This document shows positions 9,016 through 18,451 of a DNA stretch of 64,000 nt, one piece after another. Made by a program: the position numbers and the translations under genes. The stretch is from NCBI RefSeq assembly GCF_002836745.1, contig NZ_PJAR01000042.1, forward strand, positions 186,001 through 250,000. Reading direction: 5' to 3'. Within the stretch, counting starts at the first letter, position 1; every line of letters starts with the position of its first letter. The stretch is from Glaciecola sp. 33A (GTDB taxonomy: Bacteria > Pseudomonadota > Gammaproteobacteria > Enterobacterales > Alteromonadaceae). The notes below the pieces were generated by a model. That model made no database searches, was not told where the DNA came from, and saw nothing but the letters and a program-made list of their open reading frames with translations.

Positions 9016-9293
9016 ATTAATGCCAAAGGCAACTTAAATGCCCCGTCTCTGCTTTGTACAACCGCACTAAACATGAATTCTCTCGACTCTTTATTCTGCT
9101 ATTGATATCCCAACCTATCCTTTTTGCATCATCTTTGCGCGACAAATAGTCAGTTTAGTGCAGCGTCATGTAGATAATGACTGAGCTGATGCGTAAACAG
9201 TGACCTGTCAATGTGGCACTGATTATGCTGTGTGATTTACGTACAGCACTTTCTTCTGTATTCCCAGTTATTAAATTATTTCTAAGGGGTGTT

Positions 9294-10112
9294 ATGGAAG
9301 TTGAGCTGTTGTGGTTTGTAATAACCTTATGTCTTGCGGGTGCAATTGCTGGTATTACATCTGGGTTGTTCGGAAACGGAGGAGGGTTTGTCGTCGTGCC
9401 TGCTCTTTTGGCGGTTTTTCCTTTTTTTACTGACTCATCTGGTGAGCTCATTAAGGTTGCAATTGGCACGTCTTTAGCATCAATTGTGGTTTCCAGTGCA
9501 CGCTCTGTGCAGGCGCATAAGAAAAAAGGTGCAGTCGATTTTTTAGTGTTGAAAGACTGGTCAATCTGGTTGGTGGTTGGGGTAGTCGTTGGATTATATA
9601 TTGCGTCACGCACAAGCTCAGAAAGTCTCATTCTGGTGTTTGCTATTGGCGTATTATTGTACTCGATTTACTTTTTATTCCCCACACTCTTTGCTGGAAC
9701 ATCAAACACATTGACCATGCCAAAAGGTATATTTAAAGCCGGACTGGCGTCTTTCTTAGGCGGTTTTTCGGCACTGCTTGGGATTGGTGGCGGAACCATT
9801 ACGGTAATGACGATGGTGATCTGTAATCGCAGCGTGCATCAAGCCATAGCAACGGCTGCTGGTGTAGGTTTTATTATTGGCATCCCGGGTTCAATTGGAT
9901 TTTTGCTGATGGGGCAAAATGCACAGGATCTGCCTTACGGTACGGTTGGATTCATCAATATTCCTGCGCTTGCCGCTATCAGCGTCGGATCGGTAATGAC
10001 GGCTCCTTTGGGAGCTAAATGGGCGCATAGTCTGGACGAGGTAAATTTGAAGAAAATATTTGGGCTTTACCTGATAGCAGTATCTATTTCTATGTTTTAC
10101 AAAGCGTTTTAA
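9294..10112 (+). CDS. TauE/SafE family membrane exporter
   Basis: About 272 residues with seven or eight hydrophobic helices. The duplicated Gly-rich motifs of the TauE/SafE (DUF81) family are present: GITSGLFGNGGGFVVVPALL near the N-terminus and FSALLGIGGGTITVMTMV in the second half. Members export sulfite, sulfoacetate or other small organosulfur anions, but the substrate here cannot be told. I start at the ATG at 9294 because AAGGGG is 5 nt upstream; the longer frame from 9213 adds 27 residues with no ribosome site. It lies 36 bp before the aminotransferase gene on the same strand, so the two may be co-transcribed. Confidence 0.88.
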   Translation: MEVELLWFVITLCLAGAIAGITSGLFGNGGGFVVVPALLAVFPFFTDSSGELIKVAIGTSLASIVVSSARSVQAHKKKGAVDFLVLKDWSIWLVVGVVVGLYIASRTSSESLILVFAIGVLLYSIYFLFPTLFAGTSNTLTMPKGIFKAGLASFLGGFSALLGIGGGTITVMTMVICNRSVHQAIATAAGVGFIIGIPGSIGFLLMGQNAQDLPYGTVGFINIPALAAISVGSVMTAPLGAKWAHSLDEVNLKKIFGLYLIAVSISMFYKAF

Positions 10113-10148
10113 AAATCAATTAGAGACTAAAAGTAAAGGGCTGATCAC

Positions 10149-11315
10149 ATGACAGAGAATTTAAGTAGACGATTATTTTTAAGAGGAACGTTGGTAACAG
10201 CCTCTGCTGTTGCTGTTGGGGGCTTGGTATCTTTATCAGGCAGTGCACTGGCGGCGAATCATACTGTCCCGGTGATTAATTATGGGCCGATTGCGGGTAT
10301 CGCCAAACTTAATGCCAATGAAAATCCTTACGGACCAAGTCCTGATGCAATGAAAGCCATGATGCTAGCAACTGCTAAGGGAGCCTACTATGCCGCAGAG
10401 CCATATCAGGTATTGGTTGATATGATTGCTGAGAAAAATGCCTTGAGTAAAACCCAGGTATCATTGAGTTCGGGTTCAAGCGGTGTATTGTCGTATGCGG
10501 CTATTGCAGCGTCAAATAAGGGCCAAATTTTAGGTCCAGACCTGTTTTGGGACACAACCGCACAAGCACCGCAACGGATGGGCAGAGAGAAGATCAAACG
10601 AATTGCCAAAACAGCAGATTTGAGTATTGATCTAGATGCCTTGTATGCTGCGATTGATAGCAATGTTGCCACGGTGCATGTGACAAACCCTAACAACCCT
10701 ACTGGGCAACTATTGGACGCCAGGAAATTAAGAGAGTTTTGTATTAAGGCGTCTAAGAAAACATTGGTGTTAGTTGACGAAGCTTATAATGAAGTGACAG
10801 ACATGCCTGAAACAAATTCAATGGTCTCGTTGGTAAGGGAGGGGCATAACGTAATAGTGGCCAAGACTTTCTCTAAAATATATGGCCTCGCTGGCATGCG
10901 CGTCGGTTACATGCTGGCTTCTGAAGAAAATACAAATGACATAAATCGCTATAGTTTAGGCGGTTATGCAATGAATCAAGCAGGATTAGCCGCAGCGATA
11001 GCCAGCTACAATGACGACGCTTTCTTGAAGATGTCTAAGTCCAAGATCGTTGAGGGGCGCGAAATGGTAGTAGATGCGGTTAAGGCAAATGGGCTCATCG
11101 CACTTCCTTCCTCAACTAACTTTGTTTTTGTTGATTTAGGTAAAGGGAATGCCGAAATTTTTAGGCAAAAAATGGAAGAGCAAAATGTCTTGATACGTGG
11201 GATCTATCGTGATTATACCAGTTGGTCACGCGTCAGCATGGGCATGATCCCCGATGTTCAAAAGTATGTTAATGCATTACCTAGAGCACTAGAGCAAACC
11301 TTAGCACTGTCTTAA
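10149..11315 (+). CDS. Tat-exported HisC-like PLP aminotransferase
   Basis: This 388-residue class I/II aminotransferase is closest in form to histidinol-phosphate aminotransferases. It has NANENPYGPSP near residue 55, NPNNPTG at 180-186, Asp210/Tyr213, and the PLP lysine Lys243 in KTFSKIYGLAGMRVGY. Unusually, it begins with a twin-arginine signal (SRRLFLRG, residues 6-13, then a hydrophobic stretch and ALAAN cleavage region), so it should be folded with PLP in the cytoplasm and exported to the periplasm. Histidine synthesis is therefore unlikely as its role. It follows a TauE/SafE exporter gene, hinting at modification or recycling of a small amino or sulfonate compound. The substrate is unknown. 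Confidence 0.9.
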   Translation: MTENLSRRLFLRGTLVTASAVAVGGLVSLSGSALAANHTVPVINYGPIAGIAKLNANENPYGPSPDAMKAMMLATAKGAYYAAEPYQVLVDMIAEKNALSKTQVSLSSGSSGVLSYAAIAASNKGQILGPDLFWDTTAQAPQRMGREKIKRIAKTADLSIDLDALYAAIDSNVATVHVTNPNNPTGQLLDARKLREFCIKASKKTLVLVDEAYNEVTDMPETNSMVSLVREGHNVIVAKTFSKIYGLAGMRVGYMLASEENTNDINRYSLGGYAMNQAGLAAAIASYNDDAFLKMSKSKIVEGREMVVDAVKANGLIALPSSTNFVFVDLGKGNAEIFRQKMEEQNVLIRGIYRDYTSWSRVSMGMIPDVQKYVNALPRALEQTLALS

Positions 11316-11323
11316 TTTATAAT

Positions 11324-11403
11324 GGTAAATCACTCAAAACAGTAATTTACCTTTTCAATCGCCCAAGGGATGGGCTTTCTTTACGCTTTTAAAGCGTGTT
11401 TTT
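11324..11403 (+). terminator. Two successive terminator-like hairpins
   Basis: GGTAAAT...ATTTACC followed by TTTT (11324-11355), and ACGCTTT-T-AAAGCGT followed by GTTTTT (11383-11403), lie after the aminotransferase stop. The region sits between convergent genes, and the second stem may also serve the opposite strand. Confidence 0.6.
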
Positions 11404-11457
11404 AGTTAACTCATAAGACAAAAGTGAGATCAGCAAAGGTAGATTCATTTTTATTGC

Positions 11458-12183
11458 CTAAGCATGCACTGACAATCGTGCGTCATATGCTGTTTCCTCT
11501 AGTGCATGTTGCAACTGAGAAGGAATACACAGCATTCGAGCTAATTTATCTAGGTAGATACGTGAGTCAGTTTGACCTAAGTCCAGTGCAATAGCGCTAA
11601 TTGCATACACCTCAGCGGCGGCTTCAGAACAAGGTACTTTAGTAACCAGTTGTTCAATACTCAATGGGTTGCGCATTTCATCAAACAGCGATGACTTGTC
11701 TTCCGTGCTCAAATCCATAGCGTCAACTTTATCGAATATCTTCATTCGTTCGGTTTGATCTATGTGTCCGTCGGCATGCGCCGCGGCTACCATGGCTCTG
11801 AGTAATAAAAGCTGGCCCTGAGCGTTCGTTTCGTTAACCACAGCATCGAATTGCGATTCATTCAAACTTTGTGGGTCGTAAGCAAATTGAGAGGCTTGCT
11901 GGGGTGACTGAGGTTGTGGGCTATCTGAATAATCTTGATATTTACCACGACCAAATGCGCGATCTTGTGCCTGTTGGTCAGAGTATGACTTATACGCTTT
12001 CCAAGCAATCCCTCCCACAGCTGCTAAAGCGCCTATTTGTAAAGCTTGCTTCCCTGCACCCTTGCCACTCATAAGGCCACCAGCAATGCCGCCAGCAATG
12101 CCACCGCCCAATAAAGCGCCACCCGATCCTTTCATCATTCCTGAGCGACTTAAACTGGCAAACATCTTACTTACATTAATCAT
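11458..12183 (-). CDS. DUF533 (YebE-like) protein with TerB-like domain
   Basis: This 241-residue protein has a Gly-rich, membrane-inserting N-terminal part (about residues 18-60, GGALLGGGIAGGIAGG and QIGALAAVGGIAWKAY). A polar Gln/Ser linker and a C-terminal helical domain (about 110-235) follow. The C-terminal part has LLLRAMVAAAHADGHIDQTE, the acidic motif typical of TerB-like and DUF533 domains. The E. coli relative YebE is an inner membrane protein of unknown function linked to envelope stress. It is a single gene, convergent with the aminotransferase and separated from hppD by about 190 bp. Confidence 0.88.
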   Translation of the reverse strand: MINVSKMFASLSRSGMMKGSGGALLGGGIAGGIAGGLMSGKGAGKQALQIGALAAVGGIAWKAYKSYSDQQAQDRAFGRGKYQDYSDSPQPQSPQQASQFAYDPQSLNESQFDAVVNETNAQGQLLLLRAMVAAAHADGHIDQTERMKIFDKVDAMDLSTEDKSSLFDEMRNPLSIEQLVTKVPCSEAAAEVYAISAIALDLGQTDSRIYLDKLARMLCIPSQLQHALEETAYDARLSVHA

Positions 12184-12375
12184 TATTTTACCTCAATAGA
12201 CACATTAGTTTTATTGAGTATAAAACAAGCTAGCACAAACAAAAGACGAATAATTGGGACTTAATCATCGTAAAAAACTGATTAATAAAGCGCGCAGAAT
12301 TGCTAAACAGTGGGCTTAACAATAAAAAAGACAATACTTCAAACAAATACTGCCTTTTGATAAGAGCATTAGTGG

Positions 12376-12927
12376 CTACTTATCGTTAGCAATTTGTTCA
12401 TGTAACCAAGCCGCATGCCGCGGCGCTTTTTTAGTTTTGCTCCACTCATCTAGCATTTCTGGTGCAACTCTATGTAGCTCTTGCATTTGCTCTTGTGTAT
12501 GCGTATTGACTGCCAGTTCTAAACGGTGGCCGTTCGGATCGAAGAAGTAAATCGATTTGAATATGCCATGATTAGTGGGGCCAATGACATTGATGCCGTG
12601 ACTCTCAATCGAAACCTTAGCTGCATTTAAAGCCTCTAAATTATCCAATTTCATGGCGATATGTTGCACCCATTTAGGCGTATTTTGGTCCCGATCCATA
12701 TCGGGCTGCTGTGGCAGCTCGAAAAAAGCCAGCACGTTGCCATTGCCGGCATCCATGAAAATATGCATGTAGGGGTCATAAGCACCAGTAGATGGCACGT
12801 GATCCTCGGCTATCGCTAGTTGGAAATCCATGCCTAATACATTTTGGTAAAACTCAACAGTCTCTTTCGCATCTTTGCAGCGATAAGCCACATGATGAAA
12901 ACCATTTAGCTGGATTGGATGGCTCAT
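12376..12927 (-). CDS. VOC (glyoxalase/dioxygenase) family protein paired with HPPD
   Basis: This 183-residue single-domain VOC protein has [23 protein letters not shown] at the N-terminus and [14 protein letters not shown] toward the C-terminus. These are the usual positions of VOC metal ligands (an N-terminal His, a central His in QHIAMKLD and a C-terminal Glu). Its start overlaps the hppD stop by 4 nt, so it is translationally coupled to the tyrosine degradation enzyme. The reaction is unknown; a role in aromatic catabolism is inferred from context. Confidence 0.85.
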   Translation of the reverse strand: MSHPIQLNGFHHVAYRCKDAKETVEFYQNVLGMDFQLAIAEDHVPSTGAYDPYMHIFMDAGNGNVLAFFELPQQPDMDRDQNTPKWVQHIAMKLDNLEALNAAKVSIESHGINVIGPTNHGIFKSIYFFDPNGHRLELAVNTHTQEQMQELHRVAPEMLDEWSKTKKAPRHAAWLHEQIANDK

Positions 12928-14024
12928 ACGTCCTCCTCTTCCTCAACTTTCTTGGAAGTGTTTAAAACACCGCGATTTATTTGGTCGCGTTCAATAGATT
13001 CGAACAAGGCTTTGAAGTTGCCTTCACCGAAACCTTCATCACCCTTGCGCTGAATAAATTCAAAAAACACTGGACCTAATTGTGTTTCAGAAAATATTTG
13101 AAGCAATAATCTTGGGCCACCTTCGGTAGTACCATCCATTAAAATACCGCGTGTTTGAAGTTGTTCAACAGGCTCACCATGATTCGGCAAACGGCCTTCT
13201 AATAATTCGTAATAGGTTGATGGTGGAGCAGTCATAAACGGCATACCCATGCCTTTCAAACGATCCCAGCAAGCGACTAAGTCATCACAACTAAAGGCAA
13301 TATGTTGAATCCCTTCGCCATTAAATGCGCGTAAAAACTCTTCAATTTGTCCTTTTCCGCCTTCGCCTTCTTCGTTTAATGGAATGCGAATTTTACCATC
13401 AGGTGCACTGAGTGCTTTTGACGTTAACCCCGTATATTCGCCTTTGATGTCGAAGAAGCGAACTTCTTGGAAGTTAAATAATTTCTGATAGAAATCAGCC
13501 CAATAGTTCATTCGACCGCCATAAACGTTGTGCGTTAAATGGTCGATAACATTGAAGCCAGCACCTATCGGATTGCGGTCAACGCCTTCAATGTAGTCAA
13601 AATCGATGTCATAAATAGACAGCTCATCGCCATAGCGGTCTATCAAATAAATGATGGCGTTGCCAATGCCTCGAATGGCAGGCAAACGAAGCTCCATAGG
13701 ACCGGTCTCGACTTGCACCGGCTCGGCACCTTGCGTTAATAAGTGCTTATAAGCTGTCACCGCATTTTTAACGCGAAAACCCATACCACAAGCTGAAGGG
13801 CCATGTTCGCGAGCAAAATACCAAGCCGCAGATTTGGGTTCATAGTTTGCAATAAGATTAATACCACCTTGACGCCATAGTTGTGCGTCTTTGGTGCGGT
13901 GATCCGCAATATGGCTAAATCCCATAGCAGTAAATACTGTTTCTAGTTGACCTTTTTCAGGAGAAGAAAATTCGATGAATTCAAATCCATCTAAGCCCGC
14001 TGGATTTTCAAATAGGTCTACCAT
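12924..14024 (-). CDS. hppD: 4-hydroxyphenylpyruvate dioxygenase
   Basis: This 366-residue enzyme converts 4-hydroxyphenylpyruvate and O2 to homogentisate in tyrosine and phenylalanine breakdown. It shows the two VOC half domains and the Fe(II) facial triad at His162 (VIDHLTHNV), His241 ([10 protein letters not shown]) and Glu322 ([20 protein letters not shown]), the same spacing as Pseudomonas HPPD. The length is normal. It heads a two-gene unit with the VOC gene; homogentisate dioxygenase and later enzymes are not in the window. A TyrR-like site lies about 140 bp upstream. Confidence 0.96.
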   Translation of the reverse strand: MVDLFENPAGLDGFEFIEFSSPEKGQLETVFTAMGFSHIADHRTKDAQLWRQGGINLIANYEPKSAAWYFAREHGPSACGMGFRVKNAVTAYKHLLTQGAEPVQVETGPMELRLPAIRGIGNAIIYLIDRYGDELSIYDIDFDYIEGVDRNPIGAGFNVIDHLTHNVYGGRMNYWADFYQKLFNFQEVRFFDIKGEYTGLTSKALSAPDGKIRIPLNEEGEGGKGQIEEFLRAFNGEGIQHIAFSCDDLVACWDRLKGMGMPFMTAPPSTYYELLEGRLPNHGEPVEQLQTRGILMDGTTEGGPRLLLQIFSETQLGPVFFEFIQRKGDEGFGEGNFKALFESIERDQINRGVLNTSKKVEEEEDV

Positions 14025-14518
14025 TGTGCACTCTCTCTAGTCATGTATAAATTTAAAGGCGCTTTACGCCAAATTTTTCTGCCCGCAGTCTAGGTTATTT
14101 AGCGGAAAATTACCCGAGAAGGACATCTTGATGCTCAGTTGTGATTTAATAGAAAATATATAAGTGTAAATAATATAATACACAAATGTGGTTGCAGGCT
14201 ACGTTTTTCGGTTTAAATTTCTATTTTGGAAGACACGTGTCCTGTTGTTAAAACCTAATTTTTGGGTCCACTCGTTACTTGGCTAGTGTAGAACTATATT
14301 TTCATCATGTTTGAAAATACGTATAAATCTATGTCGAACCAGTATTTGATGGCGAAGTCCATCGCTTCACCATGTTGCGCATCGGTAAATTGTAGTCAAC
14401 AATTGCATATATGAATGCGTATAAAACTCCCCATGTCACTCCTTGCGTAAGCATTTATATTTATTTTCTAAAAAGCAGTAACAAAATTGATAGCAGTGCA
14501 ATAAACTAACGCGAAAAC
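14025..14518. other. Non-coding stretch upstream of hppD
   Basis: No convincing gene is seen in these 494 bp. The stretch holds the TyrR-like box at 14165-14182 and a 10-bp palindrome GACACGTGTC at 14232-14241, and presumably the hppD promoter. Confidence 0.5.
14165..14182 (-). promoter_or_regulatory. TyrR/PhhR-like box upstream of hppD
   Basis: TGTAAA-TAATAT-AATACA matches the TyrR box TGTAAA-N6-TTTACA at 10 of 12 positions. It is about 140 bp upstream of hppD, a gene expected to respond to aromatic amino acids. In AT-rich DNA this could be chance. Confidence 0.35.
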
Positions 14519-14653
14519 ATGTTAAATGAACTGGCGGAATTAGGCTTAGGTAAGCGCTTAAAACATATAACTGAGAAAAAACAGATTACAGCGGATCACG
14601 TAATACATGGATATAGTATCAATGAACAACAATATCGAAATCCTCGTGTTTAG
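14519..14653 (+). pseudogene. Possible remnant of a MarR-type N-terminus
   Basis: An ATG at 14519 opens 44 codons beginning MLNELAELGLGKRLKHITEK and stopping at 14653. The pattern (LG-LGKRLKHITEKxQxxADHVxxGY) resembles the N-terminal helices of MarR-GNAT fusion regulators. The following GNAT gene overlaps its end in another frame. This looks like a fused regulator that lost most of its MarR domain by an internal deletion with frameshift. It is inference; a short independent peptide is less likely. Confidence 0.4.
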
Positions 14654-15101
14654 GGATGATTTAGCCTTTTATTTTGAAAGCATTAATGCGCAATGGATCA
14701 ATGACATGTTCGTCCTAGAAGATATTGACAAGCAAGTACTGCAGCAGCCGCGTAAGCATATTATAGATAAAGGTGGAAAAGTCTGGTTCGTAAAACATGC
14801 AACACTCGGCATTATTGGCACTTGTGCATTGCTGAACAAAGGTAACGGTAATTTTGAGCTAACTAAAATGGGCGTGTTAGACACTGCTCGTGGCTTGAAA
14901 GTAGGGGAGATCTTACTTCGCTATGTCATTCAAGAAGCGAAAAAGATGCACGTAACCTGTTTATTTTTGCTGACTAACGCAAAATGTGAAGCTGCTATTC
15001 ATCTATATGCGAAGAATGGTTTTGAGCATGACAAACAAATAATGCAAACCTACGGACAAAGCTATGAAAGATGCAATGTAGCGATGCGTTTTATTGCATA
15101 A
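14607..15101 (+). CDS. GNAT family N-acetyltransferase
   Basis: A 164-residue GNAT protein. The segment INAQWINDMFVLEDIDKQVLQQPRKHIIDKGG is typical of a subgroup often fused to MarR domains. The acetyl-CoA binding region is GVLDTARGLKVGEILLRYVIQEAKK (about 92-116), and AAIHLYAKNGFEHD is the late GNAT motif. The usual Q/RxxGxG/A core is altered to RGLKVG, still compatible with CoA binding. Starts at 14607 and 14622 are both possible and neither has a clear ribosome site. The substrate is unknown. Confidence 0.8.
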   Translation: MDIVSMNNNIEILVFRDDLAFYFESINAQWINDMFVLEDIDKQVLQQPRKHIIDKGGKVWFVKHATLGIIGTCALLNKGNGNFELTKMGVLDTARGLKVGEILLRYVIQEAKKMHVTCLFLLTNAKCEAAIHLYAKNGFEHDKQIMQTYGQSYERCNVAMRFIA

Positions 15102-15447
15102 CATGGTCTTGTTGATGATTATTTTAAGCTTACAAAATCCTCTACACTGATATGCTAATAAAAGTAAGGCCATGCAAGTAGGGCGATAAAAGAGCTGATG
15201 AGCTAACATGCGTTGTGAGCGGATAAGCCATTAACAACGTACAAAACAATGTGCTCTGCAATTGTTTTGGATGCGCGTTGATTAAAGAACTTTAGATAAA
15301 TAGAAAGCATCTCAGTAGAAAGCATCTAAATAGAAAGCACCTTGCAAACTTTTGCGTACTCTGTTGGTTTAGGTCACTATTGCGCGACATTCAATTTATT
15401 AATAGAGAGGACGTTTTTATTTTCCTTCCTCTTCCTGGAAATTATTC
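15102..15447. other. Intergenic region with hairpin and promoter DNA
   Basis: No gene is seen in these 346 bp. CAAAACAAT...ATTGTTTTG (about 15242-15269) can form a hairpin after the GNAT gene, and a 15-bp-period repeat lies at 15301-15340. Confidence 0.5.
15301..15340 (+). repeat. Three tandem copies of a TAGAAAGCAYCT unit
   Basis: TAGAAAGCATCT occurs at 15301 and 15316, with a third partial copy TAGAAAGCAC at 15331, giving a 15-bp period about 110 bp upstream of the CoA-transferase/GNAT gene. It could be a regulator-binding array or a replication-slippage product. Confidence 0.75.
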
Positions 15448-17292
15448 ATGCAATCTGTCGTTTCTCAGCCTCACAATTACATTGATTGGTCTGCCATTAT
15501 TAAATCGGGTGACCGCATCTTTCTTGGCTCCAATGCAGGAATTCCGAATGCCCTAGTAGATAGCCTAATTGAAAATGGCAAAGATATTAAAGACATTGAA
15601 GTTACTCATATAGGTACTTTATCTGATGAAAGATGGGCTCTGCCTAAGCACCAGCGGCAGTTTAAAGTGAACACCTTTTTTATTCACGGTAGTGTTATCC
15701 GCCAAGCAGTAGATGAAGGAAGAGCAGATTACACACCTTGTTTTTTATCGGAAATTTCTAGTTTGTTTGCAAACGATATTTTGCCGTTAGATGCAGCTCT
15801 AATTATGGTTAGCCCGCCAGATGAGCTTGGTTACTGTTCTTTAGGTGTCTCTGTTGATGTGGTTATGTCAGCGGCGCGTTCTGCAAAAAAGATAGTGGCC
15901 CAAATAAACCCGCAAATGCCAAGAACAGCAGGACACTCGTTTATTCATATCTCGGAATTTGCGGCGTGTATTGAACACGAACAAAAACTACCAGAAGTAA
16001 AACCAGCTAATAAAAATGAAATTTATGAGCGTATTGGTCAATACGTTGCCATGCTGGTGGAGGATGGTGCAACACTGCAATTAGGCATTGGTAAAATACC
16101 GGATGCTACACTGCGGTATTTGGGCAAGCACAAAGACCTTGGCATTCACAGTGAAATGATCAGTGATGGGGTGATTGAGCTTATTCAGGATGGTGTCATT
16201 AATAACCGTGCTAAAACTTTTCATCCAGGTAAATCAGTAGTTAGCTTTTGCATGGGGACACAACGCCTTTATGATTTTGTACATAACAACCCGCATGTTG
16301 AATTCTATCCATCAAGTTATGTGAATAAACCCACAAATATTGCAAAAAATGACAAGCTTGTTTCTATCAATAGTGCGTTGGAAGTTGATTTAACTGGGCA
16401 AGTCGTTGCTGATTCAATTGGCCACGATTTTTATAGTGGTATTGGTGGTCAAGTTGACTTTGTTACAGGAGCAACGCTCAGTAAAGGTGGAAAACCTATC
16501 ATCGCATTGCCCTCCACCGCAAAAGGCGGAACCATTTCTCGAATAGTAGCCAACATTCAGGAAGGGGCAGGCGTTGTGACATCGCGTGGTAACGTGCATT
16601 ACATTGTTACTGAATTCGGTGTCGCAAGCTTAAAAGGTAAGAGTATCCGAGAACGTGCCTTAGAGTTGATTAGGATCGCACACCCTAAATTTAGACAACA
16701 ATTACTTGAAGCAGTAAGGCAACATTATTGGGTGCCTGATTATCAAACCAAGTATCCTACTGATATCGCTGAATTAGGTGAAATGCAACTGCAAGAAATA
16801 GACATACAAGGTGACGTATTTTACTTAAGGCCGCTTAATCCAGCTGATGAGAGGCGCCTGCAGGAGTTCTTTTATTCGCATACCAAAGAAACGTTGCGCT
16901 TGCGTTATAACTACTTACCACAAGGTATGAGTCGACAAAACTCGTGTGATTTAGTGAGCGTTAATCAAACTAAGGATATCGCTCTTACAATAGTTAACCA
17001 GCAAGGGTCCAGCGTCAAGATTGAAGCCGTTGGACGATATTATTTGAATGCTGATAATACCTGCGAAGTGGCTTTTGTTACGCGCGAAAATCAGCAAGGT
17101 AAAGGCATGGCCTCTCGATTAATGAAGCTGATGATTAGTATTGCCCAGCAAAGAGGTGTGTCAAAAATGGTAGCTTATGTGCGCAGTGAAAATAAGCCGA
17201 TGATAACTGTGTTTGAGCAATTTAAATTCAAACGTGTTTTCAATCCAGATCCTGCAGAAGTTGAACTGGTATTATTTCTACAGGAGAGCTAA
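15448..17292 (+). CDS. Acetyl-CoA hydrolase/CoA-transferase fused to a GNAT domain
   Basis: This 614-residue protein has a CoA-transferase family I region of the acetyl-CoA hydrolase/4-hydroxybutyrate CoA-transferase type (about residues 10-430). Visible motifs include LGIHSEMISDGV (Glu236, likely the acyl-CoA-accepting residue by position), SGIGGQVDFVTGA and HYIVTEFGVASLKGKS. A C-terminal GNAT domain (about 450-610) has VAFVTRENQQGKGMASRLMKLMI as the acetyl-CoA site. Such fusions exist in several bacteria and have no settled substrate. Its stop codon abuts the ATG of a histone-deacetylase-fold enzyme, so the two are surely co-expressed. Linking acyl-CoA handling, acetyl transfer and deacetylation in one operon is the notable point. 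Confidence 0.88.
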   Translation: MQSVVSQPHNYIDWSAIIKSGDRIFLGSNAGIPNALVDSLIENGKDIKDIEVTHIGTLSDERWALPKHQRQFKVNTFFIHGSVIRQAVDEGRADYTPCFLSEISSLFANDILPLDAALIMVSPPDELGYCSLGVSVDVVMSAARSAKKIVAQINPQMPRTAGHSFIHISEFAACIEHEQKLPEVKPANKNEIYERIGQYVAMLVEDGATLQLGIGKIPDATLRYLGKHKDLGIHSEMISDGVIELIQDGVINNRAKTFHPGKSVVSFCMGTQRLYDFVHNNPHVEFYPSSYVNKPTNIAKNDKLVSINSALEVDLTGQVVADSIGHDFYSGIGGQVDFVTGATLSKGGKPIIALPSTAKGGTISRIVANIQEGAGVVTSRGNVHYIVTEFGVASLKGKSIRERALELIRIAHPKFRQQLLEAVRQHYWVPDYQTKYPTDIAELGEMQLQEIDIQGDVFYLRPLNPADERRLQEFFYSHTKETLRLRYNYLPQGMSRQNSCDLVSVNQTKDIALTIVNQQGSSVKIEAVGRYYLNADNTCEVAFVTRENQQGKGMASRLMKLMISIAQQRGVSKMVAYVRSENKPMITVFEQFKFKRVFNPDPAEVELVLFLQES

Positions 17293-18210
17293 ATGCCGAT
17301 TACATTTATAAGCAGTCCTAAATGTTTATTACACGACATGGACCCTGAGCATCCAGAGCAACCCGCAAGGCTGCATAGCATTAACGATCAGATAATTTCC
17401 TCTGGTGTTGAATTTGCAATTGATTTTGCTGATACGCCACCGGTGCAATTAGCTCAACTTTATCGCGCTCATGATAATCAATTTGTTGATAAGATAATCA
17501 AAGAGGCCCCAACAGAAGGCCATAAATGGCTAGATGACGATACCTTAATGATGCCACAATCACTGGATGCCGCAATGCATGCAGCAGGAGCAGGTGTTCA
17601 TGGGGTAGATCTGATCATGAGTGGGGATACGAACAAGGCGTTTTGTGCAGTGCGTCCGCCTGGTCATCACGCCGAATATGCCAAGTCGGGCGGCTTTTGT
17701 ATCTTCAACAACATTGCTGTTGCAGCTTTGCATGCGCTCGACCACTACGGCATGAAGAAAGTTGCTATTATTGATTTTGACGTGCATCACGGCAACGGCA
17801 CTGAAGATATTTTTAAAGATGATCCTCGCGTGTTATTTTGCTCGTCATTTCAGCATCCTTTTTATCCTTTTAGCGGTGATAAGCCAACTAACGAGCATAT
17901 TCTTAATATTCCGATCCCAGCAGGAACCAAAGGCGATGAATATCGTCAAATGGTAATGCCTTGGTTTGATAAGCTAAATGATTTTTTGCCCGAAATGATT
18001 TTTGTCTCCGCCGGTTTTGATGGGCATGCCGAAGATGCATTAGCGCATTTGCGTCTGGTTGAGGCAGACTATGAATGGGTGACGCTGCAAATCAAGAATA
18101 TTGCAGACAAACACTGCGGTGGCAAAATAGTGTCTATGCTTGAGGGTGGATACGCGTTAAGTGCGCTATCACGCAGTGTTGTTTCACATATCAAGGCGTT
18201 AATGAACTAA
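17293..18210 (+). CDS. Histone deacetylase/acetylpolyamine amidohydrolase-fold enzyme
   Basis: This 305-residue zinc deacetylase of the arginase/deacetylase fold carries RPPGHHA (His125/His126), DFDVHHGNGT giving zinc ligands Asp163 and His165, and SAGFDGH giving Asp243. The GGY motif near the C-terminus supplies the expected tyrosine. Bacterial members deacetylate acetylated lysine, polyamines or other small amides. It starts directly at the stop of the CoA-transferase/GNAT gene, suggesting that it reverses or complements that acetyl transfer. Confidence 0.92.
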   Translation: MPITFISSPKCLLHDMDPEHPEQPARLHSINDQIISSGVEFAIDFADTPPVQLAQLYRAHDNQFVDKIIKEAPTEGHKWLDDDTLMMPQSLDAAMHAAGAGVHGVDLIMSGDTNKAFCAVRPPGHHAEYAKSGGFCIFNNIAVAALHALDHYGMKKVAIIDFDVHHGNGTEDIFKDDPRVLFCSSFQHPFYPFSGDKPTNEHILNIPIPAGTKGDEYRQMVMPWFDKLNDFLPEMIFVSAGFDGHAEDALAHLRLVEADYEWVTLQIKNIADKHCGGKIVSMLEGGYALSALSRSVVSHIKALMN

Positions 18211-18451
18211 GCGTCGTCATCGTCTGTTGTTAATTGTGAAATGGACAAATACGGGGTTTTATTTAGCTTTTTTCTGTTAACGTATACCGTGTCTGCAAAA
18301 AAAGACAAGATAAAGTAGCAATCGACTTTTTAAAAACTATGTATACTCTGCAGTGGTGAATAGTATGCTAAAAATTGGCCGCTAGTGATTGCAAATCGTC
18401 GCTTAACAAACACTTTTCACTTTGTTCAGGCTTAAAAGGAAAAAAATAATA

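Noticed and set aside
14232-14241. Palindrome GACACGTGTC
   Set aside because: Too short and single; no known operator fits.
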